Source: Sclerotinia nivalis
Lineage: Eukaryota > Ascomycota > Leotiomycetes > Helotiales > Sclerotiniaceae
Length of the DNA stretch: 64,000 nt
NCBI GenBank assembly: GCA_029531795.1
Contig: JAPEIS010000018.1
Coordinates: 558,001-622,000, forward strand
Reading direction: 5' to 3'
The translations under genes and the position numbers were made by a program. The notes beneath the pieces were generated by a model that saw only the letters and a list, made by a program, of their open reading frames with translations, did not search any database and was not told the DNA's origin. The stretch's first letter is position 1. Every line of letters starts with the position of its first letter. Positions 22,149-32,279 of the stretch are shown piece by piece.

Positions 22149-23084
22149 ATGGCTCACCGTCTACAATCCGAGTCAGCAAAGAAAAGGATGTCAACGGTCA
22201 AGATCACGAAGGCAAAGCCATCTTACGAGGAGTAGGTTCTCTCAACAATCTTCAACAGTCTGATATATCAATACCAATATTGTTTTATACATTAGGAAGG
22301 AAATTAAAGCTAAGAAAATTTCAACAGCATGCTCGATAGTCCCATAATAGATCTCTACATAGGCCCCAAACGCAAAAAATTCAGTATCCACCGTGGGCTC
22401 CTCTGCGCTAAATCCCCCTTCTTCGCAGATATCTTCCTAAACAACGATGAGCTCAGTGAGGAGAAAGAAGACCATCATCTACCCAAGATGAGCTCGGAAC
22501 ATTTCTCCATCATAATGAAATGGTTGTATCGCGGTACTCTCGACACGGAATTCGAGAAAGAAGGAAACAAACCAAGTTGTGCAGCCATCGAGGTTTACGC
22601 CTTGGCCCATCATTTGGGAATGACAGAAATGATGGATAAAGTGTTATCTGGACTGGGAAGGAGATATGTGGAGAAGAGGTCTACGCCGAATGTTTTTGCG
22701 ATTGAGTTGGCATTTGAATTGACGGAACCGGTGGGACCCAAGGATCGAGATTGTGGATTGAGAAGGTGGATGGCGAGATGGTATGCTATTATACTGCTTT
22801 TTCCACATGGGGTGTCGTCGACGGCTGGGAATACTATCTCAGAGGAGAGTTTGACTGAGTTGGGCTTGAGATTTCCGTCTTTGTATCGCAGTGTGGTTGG
22901 AATATTGAGAGGGGCGGAAGGGTGGAAAGATGTTAGAACCAAGTTTTATGAGGAGAAGGTATGTTCATTTCATGAGCATGAAGCTGGTGATAGGACTTGC
23001 GAGGATATTGGAAAGTTCTGGGGTATCTTCAGGAGTAAGGAAACGGAGGCTGGGTGGATGTCGGTGAGTAGAATGGGAATTTAA
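22149..23084 (+). CDS. BTB/POZ domain protein
   Basis: A two-exon model is chosen: 22149-22231 and 22328-23084, 840 nt or 279 residues. The junction SYE|DMLDSPIIDLYIG is in phase (donor GTAGGT, acceptor CAACAG) and yields the usual fungal BTB entry. The BTB core is at about residues 30-135: FSIHRGLLCAKSPFF, then a linker and MKWLYRGTLDTEF, then VYALAHHLGMTEMMDKVL. Such fungal BTB-only proteins are presumed dimerising adaptors, possibly for Cul3 ligases; the partner is unknown. The tail from about residue 195 is not recognised. GTATGT at 22959 and GTGAGT at 23063 are possible further donors, so the 3' end is less sure than the BTB part. Confidence 0.8.
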
Positions 23085-23775
23085 ACGTAAATGTGTATAA
23101 GGGTCATGTTTTTAAGGCGCCTTGGGTAGAAAAAGGCGTGGCGGAGAATTTGATGAGCATGGCATTCATTTGCAGTTTGGAGCACTGGATATATTAAAAA
23201 ATTAAGATACCCTTGACTTTTAAGTCAGATTTCCAGGTGTAGTGCGAGTTATATCTGCGTATATACACATATTTGTATTTTATCAACACCAACGCTTATG
23301 GTTTAAGTGAGGCAAATACAGTCCGGCTTTCAACAATATGCTAACCAGCCCCATTCCATGAAAGTATGTAGCAATTACATCTCAGCTGGATTTGACCTCT
23401 GATCATATATTTCAGAAAAGGGATTGATGAGTAATAAAGGCAGCTTTGTTCAGATACCGCTTGTTTTAGAGCAGTATGAAAGATCTTCACCAATCAAGAA
23501 AACACTATCGCTTTATTAGAGTGAAAGCCTCAGTCTGTGAATAGGTTCGTCATTCCACCAATATGGACTGCAAAAATGCATTGATATCGTTCCCAAGCAG
23601 CGCAAAGAGGGGAGACTTTCGCAGTCGCAGTAACAGTACCAAATACAAAGTATCTTCATGTCGCAAGATTTTAAAACCGACCACCCCACGCCTATTAACC
23701 ACTCCTAATAGTTGTGATCCTGTGAATGTCATTTTCCCTCCCAAACCATAATCGTTAATTTTCCAGTCTCTCCAT
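23085..23775. other. Convergent intergenic region
   Basis: AT-rich 3' flanks. A pair of overlapping short ORFs at 23550-23751 is unconvincing. Nothing else seen. Confidence 0.5.
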
Positions 23776-24418
23776 TTACTTCTTGGCTGGGTACTTGGTC
23801 TTGAAAAGGTACGAGCTCAGGTAATAATCTCCAACAGCCAAAACACCCACCACACCAGCCCACGCACCCACAACCTTCCATGTCAATTCTCCCTTGGCGT
23901 ACTTTTGATATGCCCCGAATCCTAACCCAGTGCTCAACGCCGCAACTGCGATCGCATTTCCAATAACTATTGGGTTATCGCTGTTCTCTTGAACACGGCT
24001 CTTGCCCTTCTTTGATTTCTTGGCAGATGCATCCTTTGCAGCGCGGATCTTGACTTCGATTTGTTCAGCCTCTTGCTCGAGACGATTGGCTTGTGTCTCG
24101 GTCTGAACTGGTTGTGACTGGAAGTCTGAAGGAACGGTATGCACGGAGTCGGTGTCGACGTCAATTAGGGAAGAGGTGGAGGTACTTTCGGTGGGGACGA
24201 CAGATGGCGGGGCAGGGGCACGTTTCTGTGGTGGGATGATTAGTTCTTGACCTGAATGAGTAGTGAACGTCCTCCGAGGTAGAAAAGATTCCTTTGACGA
24301 TAATGAGAAAGGAGATACTGGTAAGAGAATATCAAGTAAATGGAGCTAAGGGGAATTTTAAACATACCTCCTCATCAGTCTGTTGTGGACCTGAAGCTGC
24401 TGCTTGAGCGTATGACAT
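23776..24418 (-). CDS. OM14-like mitochondrial outer-membrane protein
   Basis: Exon 1 is 24418-24368 (17 codons, MSYAQAAASGPQQTDEE) and exon 2 is 24225-23776. The product is 166 residues. I place the acceptor at CCACCACAG, preceded by the branch-like AACTAATC, because it alone keeps phase and gives the run EEKRAPAPPSVVPTES usual in fungal homologues. The middle has SLIDVDTDSVHTVPSDFQSQ and a Lys/Glu-rich coiled segment. The C-terminal half carries two or three hydrophobic helices: NPIVIGNAIAVAALSTGLG, WKVVGAWAGVVGVLAVGDYY and SSYLFKTKYPAKK. Yeast OM14 is an abundant outer-membrane protein and a receptor for ribosome-nascent chains. The assignment rests on layout and the C-terminal signature. 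Confidence 0.75.
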
Positions 24419-25034
24419 CTTAGAAGATTTGATATGTGAAGATGGGATAGATATTTGATATAGGATTTGCGAGTGTCAATTTCGTCGAGGATGTATCAAA
24501 AGGTTGATTTGAGTGATGAGAAATTGATCAAATAGAATGGATGAACGATAAAAGTTGTGTGTGAACAAGGAAACCCGATATGTGAGAAACCGGGAAGATT
24601 TCAACAAGGCCGGGTGTGGCTGAAGCTGGATCTTTCGCTTAAAGTGGATTTTGAATTGGAGGGATGAGAAGAGAAGAGAAGAGATTCCATTTGTTGACGT
24701 AGGCGGCTCAATGAGATGGGATGGATGTGATTCTAGATCCCAGCAAAAAAAGTACCAGAGTGGTACAAATAACCTTATATGTCACTTCAAGTTGTTGAAG
24801 ATATATCAACGGTAACGATTGCGATTTCTAACCTATGTCGAGTAGATATACAACTTATAAGTTTACAACATCGACTTATGAACACACATGTCCAAAACAA
24901 AGAATCAAAATTCCAAGACCACAAACCAACAAGATTCAAATTATCATGAAATGCGGATTATATCCTTATGGAGAATGCTTCGACGCTTTTGTCTTTTATT
25001 ACATTTAGTACAATAAATTTACAGTCTATAGGAC
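24419..25034. other. Intergenic region, promoter of the OM14-like gene and 3' flank of MIA40
   Basis: GA-rich patch GAAGAGAAGAGAAGAG near 24668-24683; no gene recognised. Confidence 0.5.
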
Positions 25035-26112
25035 CTATTTTTTCGAAGTAGCATCATGAGCAGCTCTTGGTACTAATTCTCCCCCCTCATCCCCTGAATT
25101 TTGTGTAGGCTCTGGTGTCGTGCTGCTTTGGCTATCTCGATGTTTCTCTTCTGTTGGACTTGATTTCGACTCGCTAGGTTTTTGTGTGGTTGGTGTTATT
25201 GGCTCCGACGACTTCTCCTCGAATTTCTCTTCAGATTTCTTTGATACCGGAGATTTTTGCGTGGATGGTTTTGATGATTCTGGACCTTCCTCTGGACCTT
25301 TCTCTGATCCATTTGCCGCCTCTCTTGCTCTAAGTTCCTCCTCTACCTCGGCCTCATCATCCTCCAACTCCGATGCATACATCTCTGGGTGTGCTCGGAA
25401 GCAATCTTGCATTCCCCTGAATATTTATTAGTCATGCCTGTCAGGAAAATCCCAAACCTCCAAACTCACTTGAACTTTTCTATACATTCGACACCCTTTG
25501 GCTCCTCTTTAGAGTAAACAAAACAGCTGAACGCAGCTTTGAACTCTTCTCCACAAGGTCCATGTGCCATACCTCCTAAACAAGGGCAATCCCAATTGAT
25601 TTCACCAGTTTCCGGATTGAATGCACCTTGTTGACCAGCTTCATCCTCTAATCCTTCCATCTCTCCTTCCTCCTCGGCTCCATCTTCTGCAACAACTGCT
25701 TTCGCGGCTAACTCGTGTTCCTTCTTCTCCTGTTCTGCTGCTGCTTCTGCTTGTCGCTTTCGCTTTTCCTCAACTACTGCATCCAGGGTGGGCAAATCTG
25801 ATTCTCGGACTTTATGTATTGATTCATCTAGTTTTTGAATTGCTGTAATGCCAATCAGCACCTTCTTGAGAATCGCCCCCCAGCTGCCGATATTCTCATA
25901 CCTTCCGGTTCGTCCGCGAAAACATTGCTCGTATTATACCAATATATTCCTGCGCTTGCCAATGCCCATCTTGCAGCACTACTTTTCCAACCCCGGGACT
26001 TCAGTGAGGGTGGTGCTGTGCTTAAAAATCGTCTCGCAGAAGCGGTATTGATGACAGATTTGGTTTGCGGTGATGCGCATCTCGGCGCAGCTCGTAGAAC
26101 TGACTTATACAT
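25035..26112 (-). CDS. MIA40: Mia40, oxidoreductase of intermembrane-space import
   Basis: Catalyses disulfide-driven import of small Cys-rich proteins in the mitochondrial intermembrane space, working with Erv1. Exons 26112-25902, 25842-25470 and 25416-25035 total 966 nt or 321 residues, with matched phases. An Arg-rich presequence ([18 protein letters not shown]) is followed by one membrane anchor ([20 protein letters not shown]). A Glu/Ala-rich linker leads to the core: the catalytic CPC in [15 protein letters not shown], then two CX9C pairs, [11 protein letters not shown] and C-IEKFKGMQD-C, the latter across intron 2. After PEMY the tail is long, acidic and Ser/Thr/Pro-rich, as in other filamentous fungi and unlike the short animal protein. 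All catalytic cysteines are present. Confidence 0.94.
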
Positions 26113-26586
26113 ACTGAGCTACCTTTCAGGGAAAGACTGTGAAAATGAAAATGAAAATGCTAAAATGAAAGATTGGGAATCTTAGAAATTGGCAGACTAG
26201 ATATGAAAAGTTGTGTTTGTAAGCATCTCTAGATTTTCTGATGGCCGAAGAGATCCGATCGAATTTAGAAAATAAATAAATCATGTGATTAACGATAAGA
26301 TAAGATATGATCGCAACTTGAGTTCTTCATTCGTAGAGGCAAAATTAACTTTTATGTTTTCTTTGCTTTTTCATAGTAATCCCTAGCCCCTCATGATAAT
26401 TCCATCAAGTCAGTTCGACTGTCGGAGGTAGTCTAATCCCCTTTTTTCTTTCCATTGTTGAGACTTTATGAGCTTCTCAGACAGTTAGCGCTGACTTCGC
26501 CTCAACACTATTACAATCCTTCTCCCTTGGAGACCACTAGACACCTTCGAAACGGCTTGAAGACCATTCGAAGAGCTCTGAAGACC
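26113..26586. promoter_or_regulatory. Divergent intergenic region of MIA40 and thiamine pyrophosphokinase
   Basis: Shared promoter region of the two genes. GAAAATGAAAATGAAAATG triplication at about 26141-26159. No riboswitch-like thiamine box was recognised. Confidence 0.45.
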
Positions 26587-27486
26587 ATGGCGTCTGAACA
26601 TGTTATCACCTGGCATCCTGCTGATATATTCTCTGATCATCCAGCCGACCACAAGGAATTCGCGCTCATTGCTTTAAACCAGCCTCTAGAACTTCCGTCT
26701 AATATCTACAAGAAGCTATGGGATAATGCTGTCTATCACATCGCAGCTGATGGTGGAGCAAACCAAGTATATGATAAGAATCACAAGACACCCTTCAATG
26801 GAGATTACCTTGACCCAGATGTCCAAGATGAGAGAAAAGCTAAAAATTATCTTGATATTGATACTATCATTGGCGACTTCGATTCTATGTCCTCCAGCCT
26901 TTTCAAGTACTTTGAGAATAATGGCACCGAAATTATTAGAGATGGTGATCAATATTCCACAGATTTTACGAAAGCAGTGCGATATGTCAAAACTTTTGAG
27001 CAACCTGTTGACTCGGAAAGGACCCCGCCATGTTCCCATCGGCAGAAGAAATTGGATCAACTGAAGCAGCTACCCAAATCTCTCGACATTATTTGCCTCG
27101 GCGGCTTAGGTGGAAGAGTTGACCAAGCCCTTTCACAACTTCATCATCTTTATATGTTCCAGCAAGAACCAAATTACTCTAAGGGCAAAATGTACCTGGT
27201 TTCTAGTGAAGCCATAACTTTTGTTCTCAAGGCTGGAAAACATAAAATCAAGATCAAGGAAGAGGGTAGATTGTTAAAATTGGGAAAACATATCGGGATT
27301 TTACCAATTAAGGAGCCATCAGTTATTACCACGAAGGGTTTGGAATGGGATGTGACGGATTGGAAGACGGAGTTTGGGGGTGAAATGAGCACCAGCAACC
27401 ATGCAAGTGAGGATTGGGCGACCATTGAAACCACGAAGGATGTTGTTTTTACGATTGATTTTGTTCTCAGGAACTTGGATGAATGA
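26587..27486 (+). CDS. THI80: Thiamine pyrophosphokinase
   Basis: Converts thiamine plus ATP to thiamine diphosphate in the cytosol. Single exon of 299 residues from the ATG at 26587, whose ACCATGG context beats the in-frame upstream codon at 26455. Family blocks in order: HIAADGGANQVYD (about residue 55), IDTIIGDFDSMSSSLFKYF with the metal and ATP-binding acidic GDFDS, RDGDQYSTDFTKAVRYV, ICLGGLGGRVDQALSQLHHL, and a C-terminal thiamine-binding beta domain with GKHIGILPIKEPSVITTKGL and SNHASEDWATIET. Length and all motifs match the eukaryotic family. An 86-codon antisense frame is a shadow. Confidence 0.94.
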   Translation: MASEHVITWHPADIFSDHPADHKEFALIALNQPLELPSNIYKKLWDNAVYHIAADGGANQVYDKNHKTPFNGDYLDPDVQDERKAKNYLDIDTIIGDFDSMSSSLFKYFENNGTEIIRDGDQYSTDFTKAVRYVKTFEQPVDSERTPPCSHRQKKLDQLKQLPKSLDIICLGGLGGRVDQALSQLHHLYMFQQEPNYSKGKMYLVSSEAITFVLKAGKHKIKIKEEGRLLKLGKHIGILPIKEPSVITTKGLEWDVTDWKTEFGGEMSTSNHASEDWATIETTKDVVFTIDFVLRNLDE

Positions 27487-28357
27487 AATCAATTTGGCCC
27501 GACAGGCGATTCGATATAATGTCAGGCCATCGGGGAATCAACATGATCTCATGGCCCTGTGCCACGTTGTTGCCAAATATTCTCTAAGGGCGTATCTGCT
27601 TCGTGGAATCCATTTTGTTTATGGATACCTAGGTAGCACATCCTATCGTACCACGGCTTCAGCACAAAGAATGCGTGATGAGGCGGATTACTAGATCTAT
27701 ACTGATGACTATCATTACTGGTCAGTCCTACGCACCTATCTGCGCGTCTCTCGATATCCTACTAGCTATCTTGTCTATTAGGCCCTAACGAAAATCAACC
27801 TTACTCTTGTGTGCTCTTATGTCGCTGTTCCACTACGCTGAAATTTACTCGACTAATAGAAGTAGAAAACCCTCTAGGAATTGAGTCTAAATCCAACTTG
27901 AGAATCTGGATGTACTCTGCGTTCCCAGTGTATGAAATTGAATGTTTGAACTAGTGTTCGCTTCAAGTAGTACCTACCTAAACAGTTCTGATGAAATATC
28001 AAAAGAAATTTTACCATTTAAATATATACACATATCTTTTTTTTATATTATAACTTTCGGATATCACTGAGCGGTCAGTTTGTAACCAGATTTTAGATAT
28101 AATTACCTTTCCAGTGATATTGTCCGGCTGCGGCTTCTCTTTTCTCCACGAAAACCCCATGTGAGTTGCCCCTCCCTAAACCACTCTTAGACTAGCTCAT
28201 TCCCGATAAGCCCACCCTCCCGATAAGCATGCCGTACCCAACCAAATTTTCTTCAGGATATTTTTCTCTCAGACTCATATTCTTCTTTCATTCAGTCTTC
28301 ACTCCTCACTCCTTATATCTTCTCATATCTTCTCATATCTCCTAAAATCACTTCAAA
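27487..28357. promoter_or_regulatory. Intergenic region and leader of GMP synthase
   Basis: No gene recognised. The last ~90 nt are pyrimidine-rich with repeats of TCTTCTCATATCT (28317-28340), typical of the 5' leader of a highly expressed fungal gene. Confidence 0.5.
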
Positions 28358-30064
28358 ATGTCTTCTACACAAACTCCCGCTGAGATTGAACCTCACAAGG
28401 TTTACGATACGATCCTTACTTTGGATTTTGGCTCCCAATACACTCATCTTATCACTAGACGTTTGCGCGAACTCAATGTCTACTCAGAAATGCTTCCATG
28501 CACCCAAAAGCTTGCAGATCTTGACTGGAAGCCAAAAGGTATCATTTTGTCCGGAGGACCATACTCAGTATACGAAGATGGTGCACCACACGTCGACCCC
28601 GCATACTTCGAACTTGGAGTTCCCATTCTCGGTATATGCTATGGCATGCAAGAGATTGCCTATAGAATTAGCAAAGACAACGTTATTGCTGGCACAGCTC
28701 GTGAATACGGACATGCTGACTTGAAGGCAAAGAAAATTGATAATGGACATGTTGATCGTTTATTTGCAGGATTGGAGGGTGATGTTAAAGTATGGATGAG
28801 TCATGGTGATAAATTGGGTGCATTGCCAGACGGATTTCATACTATTGCTACAACTCAGAACTCGGAGTATGCAGCAATTGCACACGAGAGCCAACACATC
28901 TATGGTATGGAAATTTAGAATTATCCATTTGGACTATCTTTCCTCCATGAAAATAGAACTAATTAAATTGTAGCTCTTCAATTCCACCCCGAGGTCACTC
29001 ACACAGAAAATGGAATTCAACTTCTCAAGAACTTCGCCGTCGGTATCTGCGGAGCTCAAACAAACTGGACTATGGCCAAATTCGTGGATCAGGAGATCGC
29101 TAGAATCCGCACATTGGTTGGAGAGAAGGGTCAAGTTTTGGGTGCTGTCAGCGGAGGTGTTGACTCAACTGTCGCTGCAAAATTGATGCATGAGGCTATC
29201 GGAGACCGGTTCCATGCCGTTCTCGTCAACAATGGTGTCATGAGATTGGACGAGTGCGAACAAGTACGAAAAACATTAACAGAAAATCTCGGTATCAATT
29301 TGATTGTGGCAGATGCATCTGAACAATTTCTCGACGGCTTAGCCGGACTCGATGAACCAGAAGCAAAAAGAAAATTCATTGGAGGAAAGTTCATCGATGT
29401 TTTCGAAGCCGAGGCCAAAAAAATTGAAGACGCAGCCGCCAACTCAGACAAAGCAGGCAAGATCGAATTCTTCTTACAAGGAACACTATACCCGGATGTC
29501 ATTGAAAGTATATCTTTCAAGGGCCCTTCCGCAACTATCAAAACCCATCACAACGTCGGTGGTCTTCCTAAGCGTATGACAGAAGGCCAAGGGCTCAAAC
29601 TTATTGAACCCTTGAGAGAATTGTTCAAGGATGAAGTCAGACAATTGGGACGAGAGTTGGGCATTGCTCATGAACTCGTTATGCGTCATCCTTTCCCAGG
29701 TCCAGGTATTGCCATTCGTGTCTTGGGAGAAGTTACCCGGGAACGTGTCGAAATGGCTAGAAAAGCCGACCATATCTTTATTTCTATGATCAGAGAGGCT
29801 GGCCTCTACGACAACATTGGACAAGCATTCGCGGCTGTTGATCCAAGTAGAGCTGTAGGCGTTATGGGTGATAAGAGAATGTATGGAAACATAATTATTT
29901 TGAGAGCAGTTCAGACAACTGATTTCATGACCGCCATTGCATATCCTTTTGAGAATGCTTTCTTGTCTAAGGTTTCTACAAGAATCATCAACGAAGTTCA
30001 TGGTGTTTGCAGAGTTGTATATGATTACACAAGCAAGCCTCCTGGAACCATTGAGTTAGAGTAA
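28358..30064 (+). CDS. GUA1: GMP synthase (glutamine-hydrolysing)
   Basis: Last step of GMP synthesis: XMP plus glutamine and ATP to GMP. Exons 28358-28904 and 28974-30064 sum to 1638 nt or 545 residues. The 69-nt intron (donor GTATGG, branch ACTAATT, acceptor TGTAG) lies inside the amidotransferase domain at YG|ALQFHPE. Class I glutaminase: nucleophile Cys in GICYGMQEI and His/Glu of the triad in [15 protein letters not shown] pyrophosphatase domain: PP-loop [16 protein letters not shown], then [14 protein letters not shown] and [12 protein letters not shown]-terminal dimerisation domain: [16 protein letters not shown] and the end KPPGTIELE, as in all orthologues. It is intact throughout. 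Confidence 0.97.
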
Positions 30065-30916
30065 ATATTGAGTTTTGTGTTTAGGCGTTAACTTGGTACA
30101 TGAATACCTTTAGAATTATAGATAGTCCAGATCATTACAGAGAATGACAAAAAGTGAAAAAGTTATAGAATGAAGAACTGAGTCTTATGTGCACTAATAG
30201 GTGATGCCACGATATTTGAACATGGATGGTAAAGATATATTCCGAAGTGAGAGGTCTAGATCTGCAAGCATGATACTATAAAGGATTCTACACGTCTCTA
30301 TTTACTACCGGCTCGTGGTTAGTAGGTATGAAGGGATAGTGAAATTTTGAAGGGCATTGGAATCTCATTTAGGTCTTCAAAGTTGCCATTCTTGCTAGGG
30401 AAACCTTTTACCCTGGACCAACTATGAAGACATTATATCGCATGATATGTGCAAGGTATGCAAGCTTATACATTGCCAGGCTCTGGGTACGTCTTAAATA
30501 GGTAGTCCCTGCGGAATTAGAGGAGGAATGGCTGGTTCACACTCACTATAGATGTAAATGCACTCATTACACATCGATTGATAAGATTTAGATGGATGGT
30601 CAACCTTCGAAGATCCAGTGCAATTATTATGTAGGTAGAAAACATGAAATCATATATTCATTCAGTCTTATCCTTAACTTAGTGAATATTGATTGTTCCA
30701 GACATCTCCAACTTTTTCACGTAAATTGTTCCCTAGACAGCCCGCCATGTCTATATATAGTTCGTTCTCACCAATTCCATCATCTCCCATCTCCCATCTC
30801 ACATCCCCCAACACCAACACCAACACCCGAAACAGTAGCTCGACATCGATGTGCCTCTATTATGCTATCTCAACAAATACCAGGATTGATTATCTAAAAA
30901 GAACAGAGAAAGGAAT
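30065..30916. other. Convergent intergenic region
   Basis: No gene recognised. A low-complexity CA/CT-rich patch (CCAACACCAACACCAACACCC) lies at about 30807-30828. Confidence 0.5.
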
Positions 30917-32279
30917 CTAGCCTTGATGAGGAGCCATTCCAAGGGTATTGTTGCCCCCGTTGAATACGACGAATTGAGACTTGAACATGATGTCACCATA
31001 AATTTGGAGGTTGGAGGTGGTGGCTTGAAGACCTCCGAAACAGGCTGTGAAGAATGACTGTTAGCATATTGCTCAATAGAGAAGGAGAATCAAGTCATAA
31101 CTTACTCGTACCAGTGCTATCAACAGGAGCATAGTTTATATCATCACCACGGACAATAGCCATATAGGTTCCCCCAACATCGACTGCCAAATCTGGCAAA
31201 GTGGCTGCGCAAGGGAATGTAACACCGCCGACAGTTTGGTTGTTGACAGCACCTTGAACCTTGCTATAGTAACCATTGACAATGTTGGGATCGGCCAACA
31301 TAAGAGTGGTTCCGGTGTCAGCAATAGCTTGTCCGTTTGGCACAGCAGTCGCGGCACCACCTCCAACGGTGAATTTGGTGGAGCTAAATTGCCAGAATCC
31401 TTGAGTGGTGTTGACAGCGGCCCAGGTGAGAGATCCGTTGAACTTGCTAGAATCAATGTTTCCGAACTCGTAGGATCCAGCAGCGGCTTTGCGGAGATCG
31501 GCAGTGAAAACTGGCATAGCGAGACCTTGTGACATGGCATTGTCGAAGAAGGTCTTTTGTTGAGCGGGCTTGACGGTGTTGAGTTTGGAAAATGCAAGTC
31601 CGACAAGTCCGTTAGACTGGGTATCAGCGACGAATGATTTGGAGACTGCGGTGGCCATTTCGATTGCTTGTCCAGTGACAGTTGCTCCTCCAATGTTGAC
31701 AGTGTCAGTACCAACGTTGCCAGCAGCTCCGGATCCGTCACCATATGAGATAGACCAAGTAGCACCTTGCATCGCCTTGAAGCTTTTCGATTTGGAGGGA
31801 TCAAAGTTTTGGTGACCAGATTGAGAAGCGGTTGCAAGTTGAGTACTAAAGACCCAAAGATCGGATGATCCACTGTCGAAGTCCATAGTCATGGTTTGTC
31901 CACCAATGTTGATTTGCGACAAGTATTCAGTATCTCCGGTCTCTGGTGTAGCAACAACAATACCAGTTCCTGCGGCTCCGCTACCACTTGCCGCCGCGGC
32001 TACTGCGGTTGTGCTTCCAGTTGCGGCTTTGGAGTTTCCTTCTGGGAAGGCAGGGTTGGCATCAGAGTTCAAGGCTTCGACCAATGAGGTTGGAAGAGTC
32101 ATGGAATGCTTGTTGTATGCTTTGATGAGAGCTCTGGTACCGGCACCGGCTGTTCGACCGACATAATTAGGATTCGCAACTCGTTCGACTTTGAAGCTTC
32201 GCTTTTGCGCTGGATGCGGAGCGGCGAGTACTAAGTTGAGAAGGGCAAGGACATAGAATGCTTGAAGTATTGAAGGCAT
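30917..32279 (-). CDS. Secreted aspartic protease, peptidase family A1
   Basis: Pepsin-like endopeptidase acting at acid pH outside the cell. Exon 1 is 32279-31106 and exon 2 is 31044-30917, 1302 nt or 433 residues. The intron (GTAAGT, CACAG) keeps phase at STGTTCFGGLQ. The ATG at 32279 is chosen over the in-frame upstream codon at 32387 because it starts a clean signal peptide ([19 protein letters not shown]). A propeptide with an early KR follows, then the two active-site motifs, [14 protein letters not shown] and [14 protein letters not shown]. The flap is [13 protein letters not shown]. The final block is [11 protein letters not shown]. Ser replaces Thr in the first DTG, common in this fungal group. 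It resembles the abundant secreted proteases of Botrytis and relatives, an inference from overall layout. Confidence 0.92.

Noticed and set aside
26455..26586. Extended N-terminus of thiamine pyrophosphokinase
   Set aside because: The upstream codon is in poor context, the extra 44 residues lack family similarity, and ACCATGG at 26587 matches the family start.
26113..26586. Thiamine riboswitch upstream of thiamine pyrophosphokinase
   Set aside because: I could not find the conserved TPP aptamer core, and fungal TPP riboswitches are usually in biosynthetic gene introns rather than this gene.
27401..27694. ORF overlapping the 3' end of thiamine pyrophosphokinase
   Set aside because: Starts in another frame of the kinase gene and has no recognisable domain.
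29131..30001. Minus-strand ORFs inside GMP synthase
   Set aside because: Antisense to a complete, conserved gene; no independent motif.
31136..31873. Second minus-strand ORF inside the aspartic protease
   Set aside because: Same strand but other frame; the protease frame carries all A1 motifs.
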